A DNA stretch of 64,000 bases from Sequoia sempervirens (GCA_007258455.2 VDFB02000003.1:39356248-39420247), one strand, 5' to 3'; shown: positions 21,679-31,843, counted from the first letter of the stretch. Numbers and translations are program-made. The notes: generated from the letters alone by a model not told the origin.

Positions 21679-21706
21679 AATAAAGTTTTTACCCCTTTTT
21701 TATAAA
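21679..21706 (+). terminator. LINE 3' end with polyadenylation signal
   Basis: Aataaag at 21679-21685 is followed by a T-rich run and a short A-run that joins the right target-site duplication. Confidence 0.55.
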
Positions 21707-21724
21707 AATTAAATCTTGTGTGTA
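21707..21724 (+). repeat. Target-site duplication of the LINE, right copy
   Basis: Aattaaatcttgtgtgta, differing from the left copy only at one C/T position. Confidence 0.85.
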
Positions 21725-22273
21725 TGTTTGAACAGAGAGTTTCTTTAATCCATCTTTATCTTTGTCATGCAAAGATTGTTCTTCTATTTTCAAATACCAA
21801 ACTCGAAGATTAAATCATTTATTTAATCTTTATTTCTATTTCTAGTTTTTATCACTCATGTCACTACTAACAGTTATCATAATGGATGTCTAATCTTTCA
21901 ATCTCAACGTTCATCGATCTTTCGATCCTGGCCTGTCATTTGAATGATCAATTTTCTATAAATTGATCTGTCCATCATCATTCCAATCTCTCCCAAAATC
22001 TTATGACTTTTGGAAGCATATCTATTGTTTGAATCTTCTATGTTTTGCTAAATCATTATCATAGGCTATAATTGCACAAGAGAAATATGAGTGCAATTAT
22101 ACTACAATGACAAAATGGAGAAGGGAAATCGAGGTTACACATGGAATTACGTAGATATTGGGTGATATTTTTCAGTTTATTTATGTTGTAAGCTTTCCTT
22201 TGTTCTCTGTTGTTTAGCTTAGATTGCATTAGATCTTTGATGTGTTGTTTAACCTTTCTTCTGCATTTTCTAG
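21725..22273 (+). repeat. 3' LTR of element 1, second part (U3 end, R, U5)
   Basis: The AT-rich LTR sequence continues after the LINE. A TATA box (tctataaatt) lies at 21955-21964. The LTR end cannot be fixed because the 5' LTR is not in the window. A T-rich run ending ttttctag precedes the first clear element 2 codons at 22274. Confidence 0.5.
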
Positions 22274-22830
22274 ACGTTACTCATAGTACCAACAAATATG
22301 GAAGTTTGTCAATTCCAAGCCATGGTGGGACATTTGATTGCACCCCATTGCCTATTATACTTAGAGAATAATGATGCATCCCTCACTCATCCACATAATG
22401 CACCACTCCATATTGAGGTTTTAATCCATAAACATCAAGTCAAACATGTTTTAATAGATGGAGAAGGTGGTCTAAATATATGTACCTTAAAGCTTATCCA
22501 TGCATTAGGATATTCAGAAAATGCAATAGATTCTAGAAGAAAGATCACCATAAAAGCTTATGATGATGAAGAATGATCCTCTCAAGGACTGATAGTATTT
22601 CCAATTCAAGTGGGATCAGTTGTAAAAGATATACTTTTCCAAGTTTTAGACAAATAATTGACCTACAACATACTCTTGGGTTGACCTTGGATCCATGAAA
22701 TGCCAATAGTGCCATCAACATAGCATCAATGCTTGAAATTCCCTTACAATGGACAAGAGATCACCATTTCAGTAGATTCTAATAATCCCCAATACTGCAA
22801 CACTCTCAAGATAGTCGAGGATGTTTTTGT
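22274..22830 (+). pseudogene. Aspartic protease of element 2 (broken)
   Basis: The frame from 22274 reads LLIVPTNMEVCQFQAMVGHL, parallel to TIVPNDLDVNHFQEMVGYL in element 1. The active-site loop is HVLIDGEGGLNICTLKLI, where D-G-E replaces D-[ST]-G. A stop at 22574 precedes the second half (IPVGSVVKDILFQVLD-like, then LGWPWIHEM-like with stops) and KFPYNGQEITISVDS at 22733. Confidence 0.7.
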
Positions 22831-23260
22831 GCCACACAACAAAGAAGCTCTCACTTTTGTTTCATCTAGTAATGAAAGCCAACTCAATTCTTTCTCAAAA
22901 CAGCTTGAGAAGAAGGCTCAGTCAAAGGATAAAGGCATTAGTGATTCTACTTCCTCAAATAATGAAATCCAACTCAATTCCTTTTCAAAATAGTTTGAGA
23001 AAAAGATTCAGTTGAAAGATAAAGGTATGGGTGAGTATTCAATTGAGTAGTCCTTATGTCTCTCATAGCTGCTACCTTCTCCAAAATCATATGGACAACC
23101 ATCAACATCTAGACAACAATCTTCACAACCTGTCACGATCTTTGATGGTAAATTCATAAAAGCAGGCACTCTAGTTGATGAATCTGAAGACAAAGACATT
23201 TTAAATTGGCTTTACAAAGATGAAGACAAATCCGCAACAACTTCCACTATACCAACAGAG
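22831..23260 (+). other. Linker with a duplicated Ser/Asn/Gln-rich repeat, element 2
   Basis: Two near copies of a segment encoding SSNESQLNSFSKQ and SSNNEIQLNSFSK occur at about 22864-22905 and 22954-22990, a period near 88 bases. The sequence is otherwise charged and without a known domain. Confidence 0.6.
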
Positions 23261-23409
23261 CAATATGGTAAAGGGTTCACAATCTTAGAAAAGATGGGAT
23301 ATGAAGGAAAAGGTCCTATTGGCAAACGAAAAGAAGGCATTGTGGAACCAATTCAGCCTATCACAATCAATGCAAAAGACAAGGCAAGATTAGGATACAA
23401 AGAAGAGAC
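23261..23409 (+). CDS. G-patch-like segment between protease and RT, element 2
   Basis: The uninterrupted frame reads QYGKGFTILEKMGYEGKGPI, then GKRKEGIVEPIQPI, then KARLGYKEE. This follows the G-patch pattern closely: small residue-G-F, a helix ending in KMGY, G-K-G, I-G-K, and G-I-x-x-P-I, with a last Gly after a basic stretch. G-patch domains bind RNA or activate DEAH helicases. A G-patch also follows protease in betaretroviruses. What it does in Tat elements is not known to me. It is part of the polyprotein, not a separate gene. Confidence 0.6.
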
Positions 23410-24204
23410 AAAAGAGGAAACCACTCAGTAGATTTGTAAACAAATCCTCCAATTGCAAGCTAGTTCTAAAATAGACTCAAATGAATATGAATGGGATTCA
23501 CTATCTGAATTATCTTTTGAGGACAAATAAATTGATGTGATAAAGAAGTATGCACCCATACGTATGGAGGGATAAATTTCAGGGTCTAGCTCACTTGAAT
23601 TTGGATCACTACATATTGATGACTCTAGTGAGGACGATCAAACATTGAGCGAGATAGATCATTCAAAGGAGAGTAACATTATAGACCTTGACATTGCTAT
23701 CAAACACCTTGAAAAAGTTTCCATCATGACACTTACCGCCTTTGATCTTAACCAATTTGATGATTCCTTACCGTTGATACATCCCAAACTCATTGACTAG
23801 GAACAAACTGAGCTACTTGATATCCCTATCTTTTCAAATGATGATGACATTGTCAACTTCCTTTGTTTTGAAAATCTAGAAACAAGTTCCACCAATTAAT
23901 TTCATAACGAAGCTTCAAATAAGGGGAGTGCCAAATCTCTTAGCTACAAAATGAAGAATACAAAAAAATGATCTAGTGGTGAAAACCATGCAATGGCAGT
24001 ATTAGATCATGAAAAAGTAAAAAGAAAGAGCGTATCCAACGGTGAAACCTCTCAGAGGCACTGAAGGATGAGAGATTTGACACTCTTCCCAAGCATTATC
24101 AAGAAAGATCTTTAGTATTGGTTGAGCCCACATAATCCATAAACATTGGTACTGCAGAAACGACAAAGACCTTACACCTAGCAGCATCAATGACAAAGCA
24201 AGAA
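23410..24204 (+). other. Charged linker before RT, element 2
   Basis: Acidic and serine-rich decayed coding sequence with stops (23428, 23530, 23800, 23897). It holds two copies of the hairpin motif (about 23974-24000 and 24041-24062), in the same place as the two copies in element 1. Confidence 0.5.
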
Positions 24205-25020
24205 AATCCAAATTTCACCAAATTCTTTGAAGAAAGACAAATCAATTTTGGTTGGTCCTATGTTGACGTGCGAGGAATAGATCCTCATTTAATAATGCAT
24301 CATTTATCTCTACCACCTGGAGTGAAGCCAGTAAAGTTGAAATTGAGAAAATTGCATCCACATATTGGCTTACTAGTGAAAGCAAAATTGAAAAAATTAT
24401 TAGATGCAAGGTTCATATGATCAATCAACTATGCAAAATGGATTTCAAACATTGTACTAGTCTCTAAACCAGATAACAACATCAGAATATGCACAAATTT
24501 TAGGGATCTTAAAAAGGCTTGTCCCAAGGATGACTTTCCTTTGCCCAATATAGACATCATTGTGGATCTAACAACAAGACATGATATGCTATCACTCATG
24601 GACAGTTTTTCAGGTTATAGTCAGATCAAGATTGCACTAGAAGATCAGGACAAAACATCTTTCACATGCCCATGGGGTACATTTTGTTGGAATGTCATGC
24701 CTTCTGGATTAAAGAATGTCGAAGCCACTTATCAGCGTGCAATGACAACAATCTTTCATGACATGATGCACACATTCATGGAGGACTATGTGGATGAGCT
24801 GTTAGAAAAATCATTCACTAAATAAGGACATCTGGAAATCTTGGATATAATGTTTACCTGTTTGGAAAAATTTAATGTGTGTTTAAACCCAAAGAAGTGT
24901 GTATTTGGAGTAACATCAGCAAAACTCTTAGGATACATAGTCTCAGCTAAAGGCATCAAAGTAGATCCAACAAAAGTCAAAGAAATCATGGAAATTCCAC
25001 CTCCTAAGAACATTAGCTAA
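24205..25020 (+). pseudogene. Reverse transcriptase domain of element 2
   Basis: Fingers: NFTKFFEERQINFGWSYVDV, HHLSLPPGVKPVKLKLRKLHP, then a stop at 24418 and WISNIVLVSKP. Palm: NFRDLKKACPKDDFPLP, LSLMDSFSGYSQIKI, FTCPWGTFCWNVMPSGLKN. The catalytic box is YVDELLEKS, so the second Asp of YVDD is Glu. A stop at 24823 follows, then VCLNPKKCVFGVTSAKLLGY. The YVDD to YVDE change alone would be expected to abolish or nearly abolish activity. Confidence 0.85.
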
Positions 25021-25590
25021 TTAAGATATCTACAAGGAAGATTTCAATCCATCAAAAGATTCATTGTGCAACTAGCAGACAAAAGTCATCCTTTTACTCA
25101 TTTGTTACACAAGAATGTTTCTTTTCGATGGGATGAAAGATGTGAAGCTGATTTTAATCAATTGAAACAATATCTGATGAATCCACCTATATTGGTACCA
25201 CCAACAGAGGAAAAACCACTTCTACTCTACATAACAACTACTGAGGTATCTTTGAGAGCTTTGCTAGCACAAGAAGACTCTATAGGAAAATAAAGGGCCA
25301 TCTATTACATCAACATGACACTGACTGGCTATGAACTTAACTATACACTCATTGAAAAAGCTTGTTTGGCAGTGGTGTTTGCTACTCAAAAATTACAATA
25401 CTATATGTTAACACATACCGTCAAACTAATAGCCAAGATAGATTCATTAAAATATCTACTCAACAAAGCCAATTTAACATGAAGATTAGCAAAGTGGGTG
25501 ATGATATTGAGTGAGTTTGACATTCAATATGTGGATAGAAGAGCAAACAAGCGCCAAGCCATAGAAAATTAGTTAGCTGAAGCACCGTTG
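25021..25590 (+). pseudogene. Connection plus first RNase H, element 2
   Basis: Reads YLQGRFQSIKRFIVQLADKS, HLLHKNVSFRWDERCEADF, LLLYITTTEVSLRALLAQED, then after a stop (25291) GYELNYTLIEKACLAVVFA and SLKYLLNKANLT. These match the element 1 blocks one for one. Stops at 25018, 25291, 25480 and 25570. Confidence 0.75.
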
Positions 25591-25639
25591 CAAGATGACC
25601 ATCCTATGCACATTGAATTCCCAGATGTAGATGTCCTCA

Positions 25640-26060
25640 CAATGATAGCACAACATTGGATATTATACTTTGATGGGTCTTACACTAAACATGGATCGAG
25701 AGTTGAAATCCTATTTGTTACTCCTCAAGGACACACTATACCAAAATCTTACAGATTGATGTTCCCTTGCACAAATAACATGGAAGAATATGAAGCACTA
25801 ATCATTGGTACCAAGGTAGCAGTGGAATGGAAAATCACAGAATTATAGGTTTATGGAGATTCTCAATTAGTCATAAATTAGGTTAATGATGATTATCAAA
25901 CAAAAGATGACAAGCTGATGCCATACAAGAGAATGGTAGATGACTTCAAGAAATACTTTGTTGAGATCAAGTTTGAACAAATTCCAAGAGTGGATAACAA
26001 AGTTGCAGATGCCATGGCAACCATTGCTTCTCTTCTACAAATACCAGAAAAATGAAGTCG
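25640..26060 (+). pseudogene. Second, archaeal-type RNase H (aRNH), element 2
   Basis: Reads HWILYFDGSYTKHGSRVEIL, VTPQGHTIPKSYRLMF, NNMEEYEALIIGTKVAVEW, then after a stop at 25846 VYGDSQLVI and finally NKVADAMATIASLLQ. The D, E, D, D series of RNase HI is visible. The loop normally reading GSGAG is GSRVE here. Confidence 0.75.
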
Positions 26061-26279
26061 TTTATGAATTAATGGTTGAATAATTGTTTAATCCCACATA
26101 TGAAAATCTTGAATCCCAAGTCGTGTACCATCTAGTCGATGTTGATTCTTCCATCTATGGGAAGATTTATACCTATATGAGAGACAATACCCTTCCACCT
26201 AACCTATCCCAAAACCAAAAACACAACTTTATCCATCAAGTAGCTTGACACACCCTGATAGCTGATACACTTTATCGAC

Positions 26280-27412
26280 GAGGTCTCGATGGTACTCTCC
26301 TTCAATGTCTTGAACATGACGAATCTAAAACTACTTTACGAGAAGTTCATGAAGGTCTTTGTGGTACTCATTCAAGTGTTCTTACTCTAGCTAAGGAACT
26401 CCTATGCTTGGGATATTATTAGCTGAACATGGAGAAATAATCTTTTCAATTTGTCAAAAAGTGCAAGAAGTGTCAAGTCCATGGAAATCTCATACATGCA
26501 TCAGCGCATGAGCTACAACCATTCACATCGACCTGGCCTTTTTGTCAATGGGGACTTGATCTTGTGGGTAAGATTCATCCATCTTCCTCTAATGGACATA
26601 AATTCATAATCATAGCCACAAAGTATTTCACAAAGTGGATTGAATCCATCCCATTAATGACCATCATTGGTAAACAAATTGCCTCTTTCATCCTGAATTA
26701 CATTGTTTGTCAGTATGGCATCCCTAGCTCCATTGTCACTGAAAATGGTAGACCCTTCAAAAACCAGGATGTACAAGAACTTTGTGAAAAATTTCATATC
26801 CAACACTGATTTTCTACACCCTATTTATACCCTTAAGGGAATGGCCAAACATAAGCCTCAAATAATACCATTTTGAAAATCCTGAAGAAAACTGTCAACG
26901 ATGCTGGACATAACTGGCCTGTTCAACTAAACCTTGCTTTGTGGGCATACCGTACTAGCATCCACACCCATACACGAGCCACAACATATGCCCTTGTGTA
27001 TGGATTAGAAGCCATCTTAACTATTGAGGTTGAGTTACCTTCACTCCGGGTATCATTGAAAGGAATCATTTCAGAGGGAAACTATCGAGTATCTAGACTA
27101 CACGAGTTGGAGTTGTTAGATGAACATCATCAACATGTTGCTGATCATCTGAAAGCTTATCAAAAAAGAATGTCAAGGAGCTATAATCACAAAGTAAAAC
27201 CAAGAACATTTTAGGTTGGTGAATTGGTCCTAAAAGAGAATCCTTACAATCAACAGGATTGGGAAAAGAAGGGAAAATTTGAACCTAATTGGCTAGGTCC
27301 TTTTGTCATTGTATCAGTATATGGATCTAGAGCCTATCAGTTATCTACACCCGAAGGGGACCTATTTGAAGAACCTATCAACAACATCCATCTCAAGAAG
27401 TTTTATACATAA
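26280..27412 (+). pseudogene. Integrase of element 2
   Basis: The zinc-binding part has LREVHEGLCGTHSS and KKCKKCQVHG. The core has WGLDLVGKIHPSS (first Asp) and IVTENGRPFKNQ, where the second Asp of the usual TDNG is Glu. The third catalytic block reads GNGQT, stop, ASNN, so Glu is lost. The C-terminal part is long and open (26873-27211), with WAYRTSIHTHTRATTYALVYG, then NWLGPFVIVSVYGSRAYQL and INNIHLKKFYT ending at 27409. Two of three catalytic residues are gone. Confidence 0.8.
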
Positions 27413-27419
27413 TTCATCC

Positions 27420-27703
27420 AATGCATGGTTCAAAAAGTGAAAAATCCAAAAAAATAAAAAATGTGAAAAATCCAAAAAAGAAAAAAAGTTGAAAAATCCA
27501 AAAAAAAAAGCTGAAAAATCCAAAAAAGTGAAAATACAAAAAGGAAAAAGGAAAAAATACAAAAAAAGTGAAAAATAAAAAAAATTGTTACCTTGATGAA
27601 AACTTGGCAAACAGGCATCTTGGTGACAACAAAAAACAAAAAATTCATAAAATTAGCAAAAGTGCAATAAAAACAAGTAGTGAGAACCTAGCAATAGGCG
27701 CTA
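27420..27703 (+). repeat. A-rich tandem repeat and two hairpin motifs after integrase, element 2
   Basis: At least four copies of a unit near gtgaaaaatccaaaaaa occur at 27436-27545, grading into plain A-rich sequence. Hairpin motifs follow at 27595-27619 (outer gatg/catc, inner cttg/cagg) and 27678-27703 (outer tagtg/cgcta, inner ccta/tagg). The layout equals that of element 1 at 9808-10034. Confidence 0.7.
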
Positions 27704-29166
27704 TTTGTGATAGATTAGCTTTTCCATCTATTGGAGTGTGTGTCGGTCATCCGCTTTTTGCCATCATTATGCCTGTTCATCATACGAACCTCATGTACAT
27801 ATTTGGGCATTGCGGTCATGTCTCACCTTGGCTTGGCGATCATTGTGCATATTTGCAATAAATGATTGGTCTCACTGGGGCAAAAATCTTGAACTCACTG
27901 GGGGCAATCTACTTTGAGCTTAAAACAACAGACAAGCAAACAGTCAGACAACATAGCACACATAACAATCACATCGAAACAACATTGAACATCCAATCAC
28001 AAATTTTAAAAATCAACCATCTAAATCAACATCACGATCGATCAAACAAATCTCACTGGATGATGTTCTTCTGAATCATGGTTTAATTACTTTAGCATGA
28101 ATGTTCAACTGTTGTATCTTGATTTTCATTATCATTTCTCTAGAGCAACTCAAGGATATCATGAACTAAAGGAGCTAAGATGGAGTATGATATTTTTATT
28201 TGTCTGTTGTTTGTGAGTTGATCATTACTACTATGTAAATTGTCGCGGGACATGATTGAAAAAGTATCATTGATGATATTCTGAATTTGCATAGGAAAAG
28301 GATTAACTCTTGTCTGTTTACGCAAGGAATACTTAGGTCATCTCAGTTCAATTATGCCAAGATGCTTGTATTACCTTGCAATATCAAAAATCAATGGAAG
28401 TTGTACTCAGGTCATCATGGTTTAATTATACCATCGATGTTTTTACTAACTTTCAACATATTAAAAGCTCAATGATGATACCAACCACAACAAATCAGCT
28501 GACAAAATGACAACATTGCATATTTAGATTTGCATGGTTAAGATAGATTGCATCCATATTAGTTTTGCATCTACATTTTAGATTTTCCAAGGTTGGCGAA
28601 TTTCAAAATGATTCTATCTCTCTCATTAAAGGATTGAGTACATTTGATATTAACAAAAAACAAGATCATTCACATGTAGTTGCATGATCATTATCATAGC
28701 ATCCATACATTAGAAAGCATTATCATACATCCATCCATGCATTAGATCATACATTTGCATTAGAAAAATATAAACAAATAAAATGCATCACATCTTAATC
28801 TGCATGATCAAATTCATCTCATAACATAAAGCATCATCCATAAAGCATATAGAATCATAATCCATGCATCATCATTTCATTATTGCATCCATACATGCCC
28901 ATGGCATAATCTTATAAACATCACATAACATATAGAGCAGAAATCAAATTGCATTCATCATAAGCATTCATCATAAAAGCATATAGACAACATATAGATC
29001 AATAATCACTGCTACATCTCATATAATCTCAAAATACTCAATGTCAAGTGTGCAATGATATTTGAAAATATGGAGAGATACATCAATATCATGGCAAGCA
29101 ATCATAATGTCCTCGCTGAATAAATGTATACATCAAGTCTTAATACATCAAATGTGAATACAAAAG
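27704..29166. other. Non-coding spacer between integrase and the antisense gene, element 2
   Basis: No recognisable protein. Two g-rich phrases (actggggcaaaaa near 27877, actgggggcaatc near 27898) resemble polypurine tracts. From 28640 to 29100 the sequence is AT-rich with many cat/atg words (gcatcatccat and relatives), like the corresponding zone of element 1 at 11040-11630. The two genes converge here. Confidence 0.5.
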
Positions 29167-31009
29167 CTATGTGCTGCTCCCCCTAGACAATGTAGGCCTC
29201 GTTGTGCCTGCTGCTGCACCACTAGATGGACCTGCACCTGGATCCTTGCCTGATGGATCTCTAGGAGGTGGCCTAGTCACACCCCTGCTCATAGTTTGAG
29301 AATGACTTTGACCCGATCTGGCACTGACAAACTGTGCATAGCTAGGGGCATGCCACTCTGTAGGAACAACCTCATAATACTACAGCCTGTAGTACTCCGC
29401 CTCTCTAGTTGAATGTCACATCTCTTTGAGCATATACCCTGTATTGGTCCCCTCAGACACTCTATGCAATCTCTCGGCTAAAGCCTCTGCATGCTCGCAT
29501 CTCTGTCTAGCCTCATCTCTCTCTGCTATCAGAGAGGTAATCTATGCCTGTGCCTATGCCAACTGTCCTTGTAAACCCTGCACCTATGCCTATAAGGTGT
29601 CTATCTGTACCTATTGCTGACAAGAAGGCACACAAATATGAATATGTGATGGCCCTGTCTATTGCTGTCCTAAAGGCACCATAGATCTCCTCCTCCATGG
29701 TACCCTGAAATCCAGTGTCTATCTATCACCTATACCACCCCCATCTCCCCCATCTCCACCATCTCCATCATCCCCTCCATCCCCGCCATCTCCCTCCTCA
29801 TCACCATCTCCTTTGTCCCTCCTCCGTCTCGATGCATGTGGTGGTGCTCTCTCATCATCATCCAATGTCAGCGCTAGCTCATCTGGACTGGATATTCTCG
29901 GGAAAGCATGTGTGAAGAAATACTGAGCATACTCATCTGTCATCAAAGCATCCACGATCTTTGGACAGTAATCCCACACATGTGCCTGCAAACCAAAGTA
30001 CTCCTCGCACGCTGCATCATAAGATAGAGTGGGTCCCTACTCTGGAATGTCCTGTCATCTCCGGGCATATAATGCAATTCCTTGGGGCATAACTTGAACT
30101 CGGCCATACTGACAAAGCACCCTCATGAGTAGAAATTTCTCGATAAAAAATTGTGTCCGACCAATCAGGTACCTTGAAGTGAAAACATATGGCATCTCAA
30201 TATCATCCTCAGGCCACTGCTCGCAATCCAAGTATGGTCTCCATGTGATAGTCTCCAAATCATCGAGAACATGCCGCCAATACTCTAATTTTCCCAGCTT
30301 ATGTTGGACAACTGGACCTATGTATCCAAAAACATACGGTCTACCAACTGGATGATCTCTATCCGCCACAGGACGAGTAACAACTATGTGCTCCCAAGCC
30401 CATATCTGAAGCAGTGTCACCCCAGCTGATAGACTCACAACTCCAAGATATACCACCTGATGCAGGTCATGATATAAATGAGCTAACATGCAGGAACCCC
30501 ATGCATATCTGATCCCCTGTGTGATCATACTCTCTAGTATCTGGCCCCAACCAACTGACAGTCCCTTTGACCTACGGTCGGGACATAGGAAATCTCCAAC
30601 AAATCTAGCTAAGACTGATGGTAATGGCTGATACAAATCAACCATCTCCTGCCATGGGATCTCATACCCGCTAATCTCGTCATCATGAAAAATCCTCCTC
30701 AGTGCATTGATACCTCCCTGCTCTATTTGATCATACATGATCAAATCTCCAACAATGGGAATACCCAATATACGATACACATCCTCCGAAGTACCTATCA
30801 TCTCTGGCTAGATGGAAAGTGTTGTGGTCACTATGCCACCTCTCAACTAAAGTGGTCAATAGTCCCCTATTAATCCTATATTGGGGCATATCAATCAAGG
30901 AAGACAAACCACATTGCCCAATCACATCCAAATCCGCCTTTACCAGATGTAGAATCATATCCCAAGTCTTTGGGAAGCGCTCCTGAGACTGAAGGACTCT
31001 AAAATCCTC
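29167..31009 (-). pseudogene. Antisense plant-mobile-domain (PMD, MAIN-like) gene of element 2, main exon
   Basis: Read on the minus strand from 31009. It begins EDFRVLQSQERFPKTWDMIL, then the PMD signature MPQYRINRGLLTTLVERWHS and DHNTFHLAR. A one-base frame change near 30803 leads to MIGTSEDVYRILGIPIVGDL. A long open frame to 30055 follows, with FLCPDRRSKGLSVGWGQ, GVTLLQIWAWEHIVVTRP and ITWRPYLDCEQWPEDDIEMP. After two stops come an acidic Gly/Asp tail (29719-29850), a coiled-coil-like helix (DEARQRCEHAEALAERLHR) and a Ser/Pro-rich end with stop at 29167-29169. Homology with element 1 runs to the tail, so the gene entered before the two elements diverged, or was shared. PMD proteins MAIN/MAIL in Arabidopsis act in the nucleus on silencing and expression. 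A role here is unknown. Confidence 0.8.
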
Positions 31010-31076
31010 CTATAATCATAACATATTACAAATCAACATTTTATCAATCAACCTATCAATCAATCTAATCAACTCT

Positions 31077-31215
31077 AATGCGATTTTGATCAAATCTCGT
31101 TGAGTGTCTATCATTGACTCTCACCTATCATGAGGTCAATCATCATCTATCCTATCATTGATCCTCACCTATCATAAGGTCAATCATCATCTAACCTATC
31201 AGACATCATCAAAAC
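31077..31215 (+). repeat. Short direct repeats, period about 57 bp
   Basis: The phrase ctcacctatcat[ga]aggtcaatc occurs twice (near 31119 and 31166), with tcatctatcctatcattgat-like flanks. It lies within the putative intron, next to the repeat array. Confidence 0.5.
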
Positions 31216-31269
31216 AATGACTGACACGATCATCAAACATAAAAAATAAGGAGAAAATCAACAGTTCAT

Positions 31270-31620
31270 CAAATTTGGTGTCAATGCACTAAAATAATGC
31301 TTCAATGCGCTAAAACATTGGATGCGCCACTAAAATCTATCAATGTGCCACTTTCCTGCACAAATGTGCTAAAATTTTCAATGTGCTATAATAGTCATCA
31401 TATGCGCCATTTCATGACACAAATACGCTAAAAAATAGATGCGCTACAACATTTAATCAATGCGCTATCTCAGTCTATCTATGTGCTAAACAAACATATG
31501 TGCTTAAAAAAACAACACATGCGTTAAATCAGATAAAAAATGCGCTAAAACTTTCTACGCGCTAAAATATTTGATCAATGCACTAAATCGGGTCACAAAT
31601 GCGCTAAAACATATTTAACA
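31270..31620. repeat. Degenerate short tandem repeat, core caatgcgctaaaa (plus strand)
   Basis: About seventeen variants (caatgcgctaaaa, caaatgtgctaaaa, gatgcgccactaaaa, acatgcgttaaa) are spaced 16-28 bases. The core shares atgcg with the element 1 array but continues cta instead of t[ct]. The position relative to the antisense gene is the same in both. Confidence 0.75.
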
Positions 31621-31707
31621 TAATTCAAAAACATGAAAAAACATGCCAAAAACACATTCACATTTTAAAATGAGGTTTATAGGGGTACGTATCAGAGGTC
31701 CATACAC

Positions 31708-31767
31708 TGCAGGGTAGTTGTGTCGTCGAACTTGCTCGAATCGGTGGGTGCAGTATGGGATCACCAT
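31708..31767 (-). CDS. Putative first exon of the antisense PMD gene, element 2
   Basis: A minus-strand ATG at 31767 opens MVIPYCTHRFEQVRRHNYPA up to a possible donor. Twenty codons in phase 0 fit the acceptor at 31010. The aligned region of element 1 starts with an ATG at 14214. The TATA-like box lies about 80 bases upstream. Support is comparative only. Confidence 0.4.
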
Positions 31768-31843
31768 CTTGCTCAAGTGCTCAATCAACTCAATCTCACA
31801 ATGTAAATGAATTCAAATGAGCTCACTTTTTTCATCTTTTTAT

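Larger units (their letters stand above)
15270..21706 (+). mobile_element. L1-type LINE with C-terminal RNase H, near full length
   Basis: A non-LTR retrotransposon 6.4 kb long inserted in the element 1 LTR. It has a GC-rich 5' region (15270-15866), ORF1 (DUF4283 plus zinc knuckle), ORF2 (endonuclease, RT, Cys-His domain, RNase H), a short 3' UTR with aataaag (21679-21685) and an AT-rich end, and an 18-bp target-site duplication. Known: plant L1 elements often carry this ORF1 type and an acquired RNase H. Stops and frameshifts in both ORFs make it inactive. The one mismatch in the target duplication suggests moderate age, younger than the LTR it interrupts. Confidence 0.9.
1..22273 (+). mobile_element. 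Tat-lineage Ty3/gypsy retrotransposon, element 1 (5' LTR outside window)
   Basis: Seen: gag, protease, RT, RNase H, a second RNase H and integrase follow in order on the plus strand from 2162 to 9807. An opposite-strand plant-mobile-domain gene follows (14214-11641), then a polypurine tract and a 3' LTR start at 14595. A LINE splits the LTR (15270-21706) and the LTR resumes at 21725. Known: integrase after RT/RNase H marks Ty3/gypsy, and a second archaeal-type RNase H marks the Tat group (Ogre/Retand and relatives). No copy of the 3' LTR start is found in the first 2.1 kb, so the 5' LTR and primer-binding site must lie left of the window or be lost. Many in-frame stops and frameshifts show it is dead. 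The right boundary is approximate: element 2 homology begins near 22274. Confidence 0.8.
31010..31707 (-). other. Putative first intron of the antisense PMD gene, element 2
   Basis: The minus-strand acceptor gattatag then gaggat lies at 31010-31014. The next codons are in phase 0, and exactly 40 codons separate it from the DMP motif, the same as in element 1. A phase-compatible donor (gca then gtgtat) lies at 31702-31707. The interval contains the short-repeat array. Confidence 0.45.

Noticed and set aside
22230..22273. T-rich run ending ttttctag read as a splice acceptor before element 2 protease
   Set aside because: Similarity to element 1 may continue a few codons upstream of the tag, so a splice site is not needed; kept only as an uncertain boundary.
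29715..29915. His-rich plus-strand open frame
   Set aside because: Complement of the Gly/Asp-rich tail of the second antisense PMD gene, not a separate gene.
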